Shown piece after piece: positions 27,701 to 40,910 of a stretch of DNA of 64,000 nucleotides. The position numbers and the translations under genes were made by a program. The number at the start of each line of letters is the position of its first letter. The first letter of the stretch is position 1. Location: assembly GCA_012295275.1 (NCBI GenBank), contig CM022670.1:22903755-22967754 (forward strand), in the 5' to 3' direction. Source of the DNA: Chrysomallon squamiferum. Its lineage: Eukaryota; Mollusca; Gastropoda; Neomphalida; Peltospiridae. The notes below the pieces were generated by a model. The model saw only the letters and a program-made list of their open reading frames with translations, ran no database searches and was not told where the DNA came from.

Positions 27701-30700
27701 AGGTGTATATGTGTGTGTCTGTGTGTCTGTGTGTGTGTCTGTCTGTCTGTCATAAATATAAGATTTAATTCTAAAACCTTTTGTTTCTTTGAGTAATAAG
27801 TGTCCAGATTTTTTATCTGTGGAATATTTATGTTCATGTCAGTTTGGATTTTCTAGGTAAACAAATGCCTAAAGGTATTGTTACACTATTCACAATAATA
27901 AAAGAACCAAACATGCATGAAAACAGCCGAAAAAGGACAATGAAAAAAGCATTCGCTTACTTTGATACTGAAACTATATATTATAAAACGTGCTAAATGA
28001 AAATAAACAAGATACATTATGTTATTTCTGGGCTGGGTAAATGAAACTATTGAAATAATAGTGACAGTTTAAAATCTGTTATATTTTTAAAAGTGAATTT
28101 GATTTTTTATCAACAAATTAATTTAAAAATCAACATGCAATAGCATAAATACATTATACCAACAATACATAACATCGAAAACAAGATGAATTTTGCAAAT
28201 AGTCACACTTTGAAATATATTTCCAGTACGAATTCCAGCAAAATTAATCTTTTATTTCTCTTGTATAACATATTCTTCAATATATATATATCAATACAAA
28301 ATGTTTAATCTATCAGAGATATTTTAAATCGACTATCAGAACACTTTCTAGGATATTATATAATTCCAACAGCAACAATATGTCTGAATTTATATATTTA
28401 TCTATTATGCATACCTGTAACAGATACTTGAAATCAGGACTTTTCTTCCTGGCAGGCAGAATGTCTTATCAGTGAATGTTAATAATACATGTAAAGAGAC
28501 TGGTACTGGAAATTGACAATGCTACTCGAGTTTAATGAGCTGCTACATACAACTACCATAAACATTGTGGATTTAACCCCTCAATTCAGTGAGCTCACTC
28601 AGCATTAAGAATGTCAAATGCAGAATTTGATAGGCTATACTAAGATAAAAACTTCACTGTCCATGTCCTTTAATACTTTGTGAAGCAGATATTTTCGTGT
28701 TTGCAAACAAAATAAAAGGACAGTATTGTTTGCTTATAAAAGGTTATAAAAAAAAAAAAAAATGGAAATTGAAAATATATTATTTAATTTGTTTGTGTTG
28801 AAAATGACTTTTAAAAAAAAAAAGAAGAAAAATTATGTAAAGTTATTTATAAATGGATCTATAAATGTAACTTAATATATTCAAGATGGAAATCAGATAA
28901 GTTGTAAGCCAGTTTTATTAGTTTATCATAACTGTGTAATTACACATGCATGGGTAATTGTTGATTCATTCAAAACGGGCATTAAAATAACAGATATTTA
29001 TATCAGTGAATCCTTAACTGTTTTTCAAATCCAAATTAAAAATTTATCAACAATAATAAATAAGCTGTTAAATATAGTAAAAAAAATATACAGACATTTT
29101 AAATTTGTATTTATTTATTTATTTATTTATTTATTTTTGTTTATCATTTGTCTGAGGTGGGGTTTGGCAGAGTATTTTTCATAGAAAAAAAAAAATGCAG
29201 TATCCTGAAAAAATGAGAAAACTAATAATAGAAATTTTCTATCATTTGCTATGAAAAGTAAACAGTTTTGTATTATTAAACATAGTTGATTAAACTATAT
29301 TTTAAGAAGTAAAAAATTTTTAATATGAATCTTCCTAATAAAAATGAAAACTTGACATTAATTATAACATTTAAACAATAAATGATAAAAAAAAGAAATT
29401 TGTGTTAAAAATTAATAAAACATATACAATTAAAAAATAATGATAAAATCCATACAAGAAAAAACAGAATAAAAAGAGAAGGGAAAACTATAATGAACAT
29501 ATATTTAAACAAACTTTCAAACCTATTTTTCTATCACAATGTTATTTAAACAGAAAATTAGTTTTAAAAAAACAACAAAAAACCTCCCAAAAACAAAACA
29601 AATCACAACAAATAAAAAGCCTATCCAAATTTTTTTTTAAATGCAACCTCCCTAAATCCCTCTAAAAAAAACCCCAGTTAATCACAAAAATCAAGAAATA
29701 TATTTCAAACAGCAGATAATTGATTAAAATTAAACTTGAAGTCTAGCATGAACATTTTAAATGATCAACCTATCAATATCATGACCATAAACTGTAACAA
29801 ACACAGGCTGACATTCAGCTTTTTGACATTTATATACTTCATTGTTCTCAAATTGATGGATTCCTGCGATATGCTGCTATTATGAGTGGGCAGACATAAA
29901 TCAAACAAGTAACTGCTGAGCAATGACAAATAGGTTTGACATAAACCACACTCCATTCAGAACACACAGTACACCACAGCCCAAATAATTATTAGGGAGA
30001 AGACGTTTTCACACAAAGGTTGCCTCTGTAAATTACCTGAAACAAAACCTGACATTCCACATCCACAGCTACATCTAATAACCATATTTATGAAGTGAGA
30101 AATTATAGTGAACAATGTCCAGAGTAAAAATATGAAGAAGACTTTATATATTTAAAATTCAGTATGTTTCGTTATTAAAGAAATCGTAAGATATAATATT
30201 GGGTAAATGGAATGTGTACTGGATCTGTACCTAAAAGACACATTTTCGTTTATTACTCTGATAAAATGAAAAATATTACAAACTGTCTCAAAATATAAAA
30301 TATGTATTTTATCAAGTTTGCCATTACCTAAGATGTAAAAATTTTCTTATGGTCTGCTAATCAGATAGATTTTTAATTTTTTAAAATTTTGAGGATAGGT
30401 AAGATAAACTAGAAATATTTTTAGTGACAACGCCCTCCCAAACACAACAACATTATTTTTCACCTTCACATTTTGATGTAAATATTCTAAATCTAATAGC
30501 TTGTTCATAATATTTAATCTAAATAAACAATCTCCATGACAACAGATCCTGTTACATTCACAGCTATTGACACTTCCATTTCACTCATTCAAAATGGTTA
30601 ACTGTTCTTAAAAATGAAATTCACAAAACAAAACAAAACAAAGTAAAAATAAATAACAAATGGAGAATAGTTTGTCTTTAAACAAAAGAGGAATGTGTAA

Positions 30701-33700
30701 AGAGAAAAGCAGACATGCAAAATTTAAACGATATAAAAAAAAAATGTAAGAACAATTTTTAATTTAAATATATATATTTAGAACAAAATATCATGTAAAA
30801 GAAATAAAAAGTTTTATAACAAATTTTTCTCTGTAAGCATGCTGTTTTCCTGACTACTGCACGCTAATTCGAACACATTAAGTTTTCACACAGTGGGAGA
30901 CTAGTTCAACAGGTGTCAATATACATTGATTTTGCTTTTCACCACAACAATTCACATCTAAACACTGAATGTACGCTGAAACTGGAGCATGCTCCCAGCA
31001 TTCTGTTACAGCAGATGATGTGCAAGGCATTTCAATGCATAAAAGCAGAAGCTTAGTGTAACATATTATTATTACAGGCATTATTGTTATTATTACTTTC
31101 TGAAACACAGAACATTAGAATTTTAAAAGTAGTATATGAAGTTGAAGTATAAATTTAATCATTAACCAACATCTGAAATGAATAAACAATCCTATGCCTG
31201 TGTTATATTATTAGTACATTTGAAGGTTTAATTAATTATTTTTTAATCCAGACAAATGCTTAAGCACATTGATTAGATTTCTGGTTTTTATGACTATGCA
31301 AAACGTATTTTGTGTCCAGCAACATCTATAACTGAAACTGATAAACTACAATCAACATACCTGAAACTTTCCTATTTTCACATGTTTTTATGACAATCTT
31401 GGCATCCAGTACTGAATAACTAAGATCCAGTGCATGGTAACACTGCGTGTCGACTAACTCGTGAATTTCAAACTAAGTTGTTCATGTCCACACACCATTG
31501 TTTCAGATGAAAGGTCTAAAACTTTGGCAAACATAAATGAGAAAAAAGCAAAAATGCGTCCCGATTGCCAACTCAAACACACGAGACTCGGCACCTAGCA
31601 TGGACGAATGTCTTGTGCCAGCTGCAGAATCAATGGATACACATTGATCATGTCATAAAGAGCCCGAAACATCTGCTGCAGACCGAATGCCAACATTATG
31701 TTTACATGCAAATTGTTTTATGATTGTTACATTGATGAATGTTCGCTTTTCTTTGCATTTTCAATTTCATGCAGGATACAGCTTGTTATTATGTTTGAGA
31801 AAAGCATGTCAATAATTATTATAATATTTGGAATTTTTTCGTTCTTTGAAGAAAAAGGTTCATGAAATATCTTCAAGTTTTGCAATAATTAAATTGTTAC
31901 ATCATTTGTTTAAACAGAGCATGTGAGATAAATATAAGAATTAGTCATCTGATTTTCAAATTTACTATGTTTAATTAACATCTTTTACTTATAATGAAAA
32001 AATTTAAATAGTAAAACTGTAAGAAAATATGAAATATAGTTATTATTCTTTATTCTTTGTTTAATAACAGTATGATAGTTTTGCTGTTAAACACAAAAAT
32101 AACTGTAACACAGGATGAATCAACAGTATTTTGCTCAGTCTTTTCAGTGTATTATAACTGCACAGTAACATTTGATGTAATATCTGTGTGTATGCAATAT
32201 TAAAACCATCATTTAGTTAAAATTCACTTAAATTCCAAAATGTATCTTTCTACCAAACAAATAAAATGATCAACAATTATTTACAAAAAAACATCTAAAC
32301 CCTGCACCTCAGAAATTTTCTTATTTAGGTCAAAGAAGAAAGTTTTAAAACAAATTACTAATATTACACATCATGAAAGAGAAAGTTGATTAAAGCACTA
32401 AAACATGATAAACCACAAATGTTTAATGACAAACCCTGCACAAAACAAAAATATCAGCTATTTCCATGGTGATGATAAACCAGAAATTATAACCATAGAA
32501 TAGATATTTAATAATACCTCAGCACCAATTTACAACAGCTATTAGATGTCATCAGCAAATGAACAATTAATTTTGAGTATACATTTAAACACAGTGTAAA
32601 TGAGGAAAATACAACAAAGACAATAATAACAATAATTATTATTTTTTAAATATACAGTAAACTAAAGGTTAACAATAGAGAGAATGTATTATACTGACAG
32701 TATTTTTATTTCTTATTATTAGGATTGTTACTTTTTTCTTCTTTAAAAAAAAAAGAAAAAAGTAGAGAATAGATTAAATAATTATTTAAATATAATATTA
32801 ATTACAACTGATAAATAAGTTATTTTAATGTTTATTCAAAAATACTGTGTAAAGAAAAAATAACTATATTTCAAAGATTATAATTAATACAATAATCTGT
32901 GACAAAAGATATGCAACAAATGTTTTGACAATTGAAATATTCCTGTTACATATTTGCCTATCAAATAAATACATGTACTAATTACATGTATTTTTTTAGC
33001 TTTCGTCTGATATAATAAGTTACCTTCTGTTTCATTTTGAAAACAGTTTACCTGTCTGTCCAGAGCCAGTCACAGCTACAGTGCTCATAGGGCAACAGGT
33101 TGTCAGGAAAAAGCACAAAAAGCTGATGGCAAATGCTTGCCCCACACTGAGAAACGATCTGACATGTCAGTGGCCATAAACATGACTGCCAAGACTTCAA
33201 ATGGTGCTTACATGAGCAGCATTGACACAGAGATGAAGGATGCCCATTAATCAACTTCAGTGGTTGTGAGGAACTCAGTCTTTATTCAACAAGAACATTG
33301 CGTAAGCAGAAACCTTCCACAATTCAAAATCACCTCAAACCGTGATGTTGAATAACATCTTTCATAACATTTCATCTACTGTACACTTCATGAATATTTT
33401 TTCTTTGATATTATTTCAGCAGTTATATTTACAACGTATCATCATTAAGACAACATCCAGTCTAACTATCGTCATTTTACATACAACTGTAAAAAGCTTT
33501 CTTTTGGTTTTTTCCTTTTCATATATGTAAATAAAATGAAGTTGGGACTGAAGAGGTTATTAAAACTTCACAGATTATAGAATATTCTATTTTTCTACTT
33601 TGTTGCTATCCAAAATACAAAACAAATACTGCCATACTTACAAAAACTAGCCTGTCTCCTTCCATGTTCAGTTTTGTCATTTCATTTTTGAGGTCTATCA

Positions 33701-36306
33701 GTTTTCTCTCCAAGTCTGAAAAACTGTTGTCCTCAGAATGACCAGACCAGCTTAAACACAACAATGGGTCCTCTTCTACTGGCCTGACTGATGGAAATAA
33801 CAATACAAACAAATTTCAGAGTTGTTTTGTATACGTATTTGATAAAAAAGAAAAAAAACACACCACTTTTTTCCTACAAGTAATACAAATAAAGTGAAGG
33901 TTATGTGTATTCTGCAAATTAGGTTATTTATTAACATGCAAAAACAGTTATAGTATATAAAAAAAAAAGAAAAAAAGGAAAATAAGATAAAAATAAAATG
34001 AACATAAATAATGTATTTGTGAAAATGTGAAAAATTAAAAAGAAAAATTAAAAAATGTTTGAAACAGATGTTGATTAATTAACTGAATAATTTTTAGTGA
34101 CTAGGCTCATACATTTTAAAATAAATTTCTGTTGATAATTTCAAAAAATCTTAATAAAACCCTGTGTTTAATCAGTTGAGTACAGATATATGGAGAGACT
34201 GAAAACCAGACAAGAATGATCACTGCTTGGAGAAGGTCCTAATAACAACGATTGCTTTCTGAGAGTTGAAAATTACTTTCTTTTTTAACCATTGGTAAAA
34301 GGGAACATGACTCTGCAATATACACAGACCTGGAGCAGTTGTGAATATCGGGTCTTCTTCTTCAGACATTGCACTAGAAGTTGCCTTGGATTTACAGAAA
34401 GACTCAATAAATGTATCACCGAAATCTTTCACTGAGACTATTACTGCATCAGGGATAGTAGCAGTCTTTCCATGGTTTCTCTCAAAGAGATCACACTCTG
34501 GAAATAAAACACAGCCGGAGGTTTCTCGGATCAAGAGAGCAGACTGGTCAAAAGGGTTGAATATAAACGGAATAAAAATGTCTGATGAAACTAGATCTTC
34601 CAGCAGTTTGGCATTTTCTGAAAAAACATAAAATAATTTTTTTAAAACATGTCTCAGACCTAATTTCTGTTGTCTTGGTGCAATCAGATTACTAAAATAC
34701 TTCTGTAAATTATAAACAGTGTGATATTTCTGACAGTTATTATGTATAACCAATGTATATATATATATTTTTTTTTTATTGTGTTTGGATTGCAGCTTGA
34801 TTATATAAATACCTTTTTTTATAACAGATACTTCAAAGAGAACAGTTTTGAAAGTGTTTGATGCCAAAAACATATATCTCTTGAGCATTTGACATATGCT
34901 CTCTGAAGAACTATTACTAGAACACAACTATTTGAACTACCTATACATGTTTTTATGTGCAATAAACCATTGTCACATAATATAACAAAAAGTTTCATTT
35001 TCACTTTGGGTTGATTCACTTGCAAACACTTTCATGTTAACATGTTTTTACAACTACAACAGCAATGTCAGGAACTGAAGTAACTGGCTGCATGTAACTT
35101 TGAGGAATGAAATTCAAAAATTTAAATTCAAGTACTTTTTACAGCTTTAATCAAATAGGAATCCCTGCGTGGGCAAACTGAAATAATTATTTTACAACGG
35201 GAATCAATCTGTATCCCATCTGTTGGTTCAAGCATGTTTATCATGGACATGACTGTTAATAATGCATGACTGAAGGAAATGTGGAAATGGTAACCTTGTT
35301 ACACTTTAAACTAACAAATAATCTTAAAAAGACAAAAAATAAATTAAAATCTAAAGGACAGTATATTATATTCTATTTTAAGGCAGCAAATGCAGTGTAC
35401 TTTTTCTATTTAAAATTCTGTTGAAGATTATAAATATAAAATTTTGCTAACTAAATAAAAGGTGACAGTTCAGTCATAATGTCATAAATAAAAAAATATA
35501 ATGAAAATCAATGATTTAAAATAAAATTGTAAAACTAATAAATAAATAAATAAATAATAATACCAACAAATATGTATTTTATCTTAAGAAACATGTTTCT
35601 GCTCTCTGAAATTAATTAACTTTATTTTTGTTTGTTTGATTACGAAAATTACAAAAATAACACAGTCTATGAAGTATATTTGCATTCACCGGCAAGACTT
35701 TCATCTTTAAGTTTTAGTCATCTTAAGATTGTATATAACATTAAAAATGTTATTAATATAAATTTTTCTGTCAACAGTTATACATTTAATATTAGAAATA
35801 AAATTTAATAATGAATATTGTAATTCAAAAACACATGCTTATAAAAGAACTGAATTCATTTTCTTGATTTTTCTACATAACAGTAGTCTATTTTAAACAT
35901 ATAAATTCTCAGAAATGGCAACATCAATAATAATAAAGAAAGAAAGAAAAAGCCTGTTTTAATATACAAGATTGTCAGTTAAAATGTCAGTTCATAACTG
36001 TTTTAATAATTTAACAGAAACAGAAATAACTTACATCTAAAAGTGAAACACTGATATAAAATTAAGTGTAATTTCCACTATGAAACAGAAACTTTGCAAC
36101 ATATACAAGTTTTACAGAACATTAACTGTATTTAAAATGTTTAAGGATCGGAAAAATGGGTTAAAACTATCATAAATATAAGTATAAGATTAAACCATAA
36201 ACAAATCATACACACATCTACAAGTGTAAAATTCAGCAAATAGATTTTGCTCCTTTATTCTATATTAAAAAAAAAATAATAATAATTATAAAAATAAAAA
36301 CGAAAA

Positions 36307-36343
<37 letters not shown>

Positions 36344-39300
36344 TAAAAAAAAAATAAAAAAAAAAAATAAATAAATAAATAAATACATAAATATAGCAAA
36401 AAACACACAAAAACAACACTAACCTTTCCTTTGCTCATAAAGTTGATGAAATGGATCAGGCTCTTTTGTTGCTTTGGTGTGAATTGCCCTTAACCTCTGA
36501 GTAAACGAAGTAATGAAAGAAAGTTTAGAACAGTAAATAACAAAATATACCCAGCATTACCACAGAGAAAAAGTAGTGTTTAATAAATTATAGTATAAAA
36601 ACTGGAATTAAAACCTTCGTAAAAAGACCATTTTATTAGAATTTAGATACTGTCATAAGTGAAAGAAATACAAATTTTTAAATAACAAATTTTAATAAAT
36701 ACATTTTCTTACATAATTTTATAAATAATAAAAGTAATTTTTTTTATAACTATTTTACACACACATATTCAATTATATTAAAAAAAAGCAACTTTCAAAT
36801 TAACAATTTTATAAAAATGAATGCATCTAAACTTATTTTAAAAGACATCCTCAAACTTTATAATTTGAAATAATTAAATTTACAAACTTTTATACTAAAT
36901 TATTGATATATAAAAAAATAAGGAGAAAAAAAAATGAGAAATAAATTATAAAACAATTGAATATATGTATAAAACATTTTTTACCTTGTTCAGTTTATCT
37001 GTTTCCTTCTTTATAAACCGAATATCATCGCTCAACTTCTGTTCTTCCAAAATAGTCTTCACAGTTTCCTGTCGCACTTTTTCATGTTCCTTCTGTAACC
37101 TGATGTAATTACTTAGAAAGGTTATTTAACTATCATAACAGATCACTAACAAAAAAATAACTATTTTTTTATTCAGATGACAGACAAAATGCAGTTCTGC
37201 CATTATAAACAAGCTTTAAAATGTTTAATACAAGTTTTTATAATAAAAAAATAAAGATAAACAAATTAACCCTAAAGAAAGTTTGAAGTAGATAAATATA
37301 TTAACATAAGCGCTGATAAAATGAAGATAATTTTTTTTTTCAATGACATAAAAAATACAGTTCTGCCATTTTAAGCAAGCTTAAAAATGCCTAATACAAG
37401 TTTTTATAAGAAATATAAAAAAAAATTAATGATAAACAAATTAACCCTGAAGTTTGAAGTAGATAAATATATTAACATAATTGTAATCAATAAATACCAT
37501 AAATCAAAGAAAGTAATCAAGTGACAGCCAAACTGCACTAGAACTTATTGATCTGATCATTAACTTTCCTCATTTTTGTTGTGTTTATAGATTCCAGGAT
37601 ATTTACATGAAGAAATTCTTACCAGTTAGTGTCAAATGTTCTTTGACCTTTTGTTGTAAAATAGCAACCATTATAGTTTATAACAATACTTGATAAAACA
37701 ATTTTCTGTAACCTTGAGTGTTTATAACAAAAATTCCTATATCATGTCTTAAGTAGTAATTAAAATCATCAGTTTATGAAGCACTGGTTTACAGTATTGC
37801 ATTGTTTGAATTGATATGCTAAGTCTATGCTATATAAATATTAAACCATTAAACAATTACATGCACAACACAGAAAATCTTTTAAAGCAAAGAGGAAAAC
37901 ACTGTCTTACCTGTATGCTATTTCTTCCTGTTTTTCTATTTCAGATTTTTCTTCAATGAGCCTAACTTGAAATTCTTCAGGTGATAGAGATGGGTTGACA
38001 GCTTTTTATACTGAAAGAGTAATTTTCATTGATAATGAAGATGTACTATGACAAATATATCTGAAAGGTTAAAAAAATAATTATATGTTAAATTTAATCT
38101 CTTCACCTGATTGTAGTCTGTTTTTGTTTTTATTACATTTTTTTTTTACTGTTACTGAATTTTCTAAAGTTTTTAATAACAGAATGTTGGGAATTTAATA
38201 TAATTTTATCTTTGATACTACTTTATTTCATATTTTATTATCAAAAATTTATAGATATATGAGAATTTTTTTTAAAATTGTAAAAAACCAAAACATTCAT
38301 ACTTACAGAAATAAAAACAGTAATTACTGGGTGTGTTAAATAATGATTGTTTAAACACAGTACTAACCAGATCCTTCACAAGTTTGACTTTTTGTTGGTT
38401 CAGTTCCAAACGTTTTTTTTCTCTTGTAACTTGGGCTTTTCTTTTTTCCTGCAAATGTTATTTCCAAAGAAATTATTTTTCAATCTTGATATGAAAATAC
38501 CACAATGTGATGCTATTAAAAGGCACATAAATAAGATAAAACTAAAACTAAACAAATTAAACAGTGAGAATATCACAGCCTGCAAATGGAGATAATCAAT
38601 ATTTCTAATACAGTTGTTTAATGTTTAACATCAATAATTCTAACAGAGACCTTGTGAAAAAACATACCTCCATTTGTAGTTTGATATAAATAATTAATTA
38701 ATAAAAACTCTGAACTAAGTTTTAAAAAAAATTAACTTACTTTGTCCAAAATAAACTTTTAACACATTCTCTTAGCTTTATGAAAAATAATTGTTTTCTA
38801 AATTAAGAAGGTTGTTTACTTACCTTTAAGGACATAAGCTTGTGCTTTCGTTCTTCATATTCAGCCACTCTTTTGAAAAGAAGTTTAAAATTATAATTAA
38901 ATTAAATATAACTCAAATTTTAAAAAATAATTAATTCTTATTAAAGAATGATTTTTTTAAAAACCACCCCAAAATCAGCTTAAAATACATAAAATAATTT
39001 TAAAAATTCAGACAAAAAATTCTTTGAAAAATGTTTCACTTATTCAGATATTTATAAATTTCTAATGACCATTTTTTCCTTACAACAAAATAATGCTGTT
39101 CAATGTTACTGCCAGAGGCCACAACAAAAACAAAGGGTAAGGATATGAATCTCAGCTACAACATTGCTGATAGAGTATCACAAGCAGTATCAGTGAAGAT
39201 AAAAGTGACCTCTCTTCAGGCCAAAATCACTTCTTGAACAACATGTGGGGTACAATGTTAGGCACTTCAAGTTGTGGTGTAAGTGCAGCAAGGTAAACAA

Positions 39301-39740
39301 TAAAAGTGTGAAAAATAAACAAATTTGCCAGATAACATCAATAAACACTGCTGACCTGTTACATTTAGGGACAAAATTCTCAAAAATATGACCACCATGA
39401 TAATCAATGAAACAAAATAATAAATAAAGAAAGAAATATAAGAACAAATTTTACTATAATTTTATTGCATATTATTGCAGATGTTGAAAATAGTTTGAAG
39501 AAAGAAAATAAAATCAAAATTAAAAAAAACTGAAAAAATAGAACAATTTCAGTTTTTACCTTGTTTTTCGAATTTGCAAACACGAATCGGAAAGCCTGTG
39601 TCCTAAACATGAGAAAACATTCACTGGTCCGAATTTGTACTCTCCTGTAAAATGAGAGAAAAAAAAAAATTCAAAATAAAATTATTATTAAATTTTCAGT
39701 TTACTTAAATTGTACAAACATTTTTTACACACACAAACAA

Positions 39741-39785
<45 letters not shown>

Positions 39786-40874
39786 GATAATAACAATAAT
39801 TAAATAATTAAATAATTAATAATTAAAAAAATAATAAAAATAAATAAAAATAACCAATTAGCTGACAAAATCACAATCTTTAAAATTTATGAATTACATT
39901 TATTATTATAAAACATTTTTTAATCAAGATTTATCATCACCAGCTGAACAATGTTATCTGCAAACTAAATATTCTGTTTTAAATCTGATATTTATTTCTA
40001 TATAATTATAATAATAGAGGTCAAATCTGATTATATATAGTTACATCGTCAAGTTAACACACACACACATACACACAGAGATATGCACAGACTGAAGGTT
40101 ACAACACATAATATATACAAAATTGCATAAATGCAAGAAAAAAAGAAACTTACAGACAGTAACTTTGTAACAATTACATGTCCTTGTTAAAAATGTGAAC
40201 AAGAAAATAAATGACACAATCTCTGCACAATGGGTAACATTTAGACACAAACCGTTTAGTTTACATTTTTTTAAACAAATTCTTAATTACAGAATCACCC
40301 TAGATATAGTCACGCTAGCCTAAGTTCAACACCTATGTATGGGGGCAGACCTTACAAAAGAAGTAGTAGATTCTGTAGATAAAGAACTCTAATTACAGAG
40401 CTTAGTCTATATATTTCAGTATTCCACAGCCGTATAAAATGTATCCCTAGGTGTCACATTCAGATTATACTAGCTAATGAATGATTGGGGGTTTAACTAT
40501 GACAAAAGTACTGGCTATCTGATATGGAACATAAAGATAACAAAAAGATAAAATAAAATTATTATTTTCAAAACGATTGTTTATGGTTAAATGTGTACAG
40601 ATGTGAAAATGTCAAGAAATAATTTTAGCACCTGTTTTTTGACATTTGTAAAAATACAATAAATAAAAAAATAATAAAAAAAAATAAAATAAAATAAAAT
40701 AAAATTTAAAAAATGTAACAGTAAAACCAACTGATTGGAACATATTATGGTTTTTAAGTAAATCTATGAATATATCTGAAATATAATAGGCATGGCAAAT
40801 ATATAGAGCTGAACTGATAGTTTTCTGAATAAAAAACAAAACATCATATAGAACATGTTTATATCTGTATGTTT

Positions 40875-40910
<36 letters not shown>

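Larger units (their letters stand above)
18799..33641 (-). other. 14.8-kb intron, possibly with internal start exons
   Basis: It contains a SINE-like element and (GAA)26 near 19.3-19.7 kb, A-rich degenerate repeats at 19.9-20.45 kb, a TG tract near 21.12-21.19 kb, the candidate start exon at 22.2 kb, a perfect hairpin at 24331-24354, a repeat remnant at 24.8-25.0 kb, TC and GT runs at 27.64-27.75 kb, and the CpG-richer patch near 31.5 kb. The rest is featureless AT-rich sequence. Confidence 0.6.

Noticed and set aside
28415-28448. 34-nt exon candidate reading KKSPDFKYLLQ and exiting phase 0
   Set aside because: Entry phase 2 does not fit exon 13, and it has no ATG of its own; probably chance.
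33048-33254. Cys/His-rich minus-strand ORF just before a GTAAAC donor
   Set aside because: No acceptor in the right phase after exon 13, and exon 13 joins exon 14 directly in phase; considered a possible leader exon but not supported.
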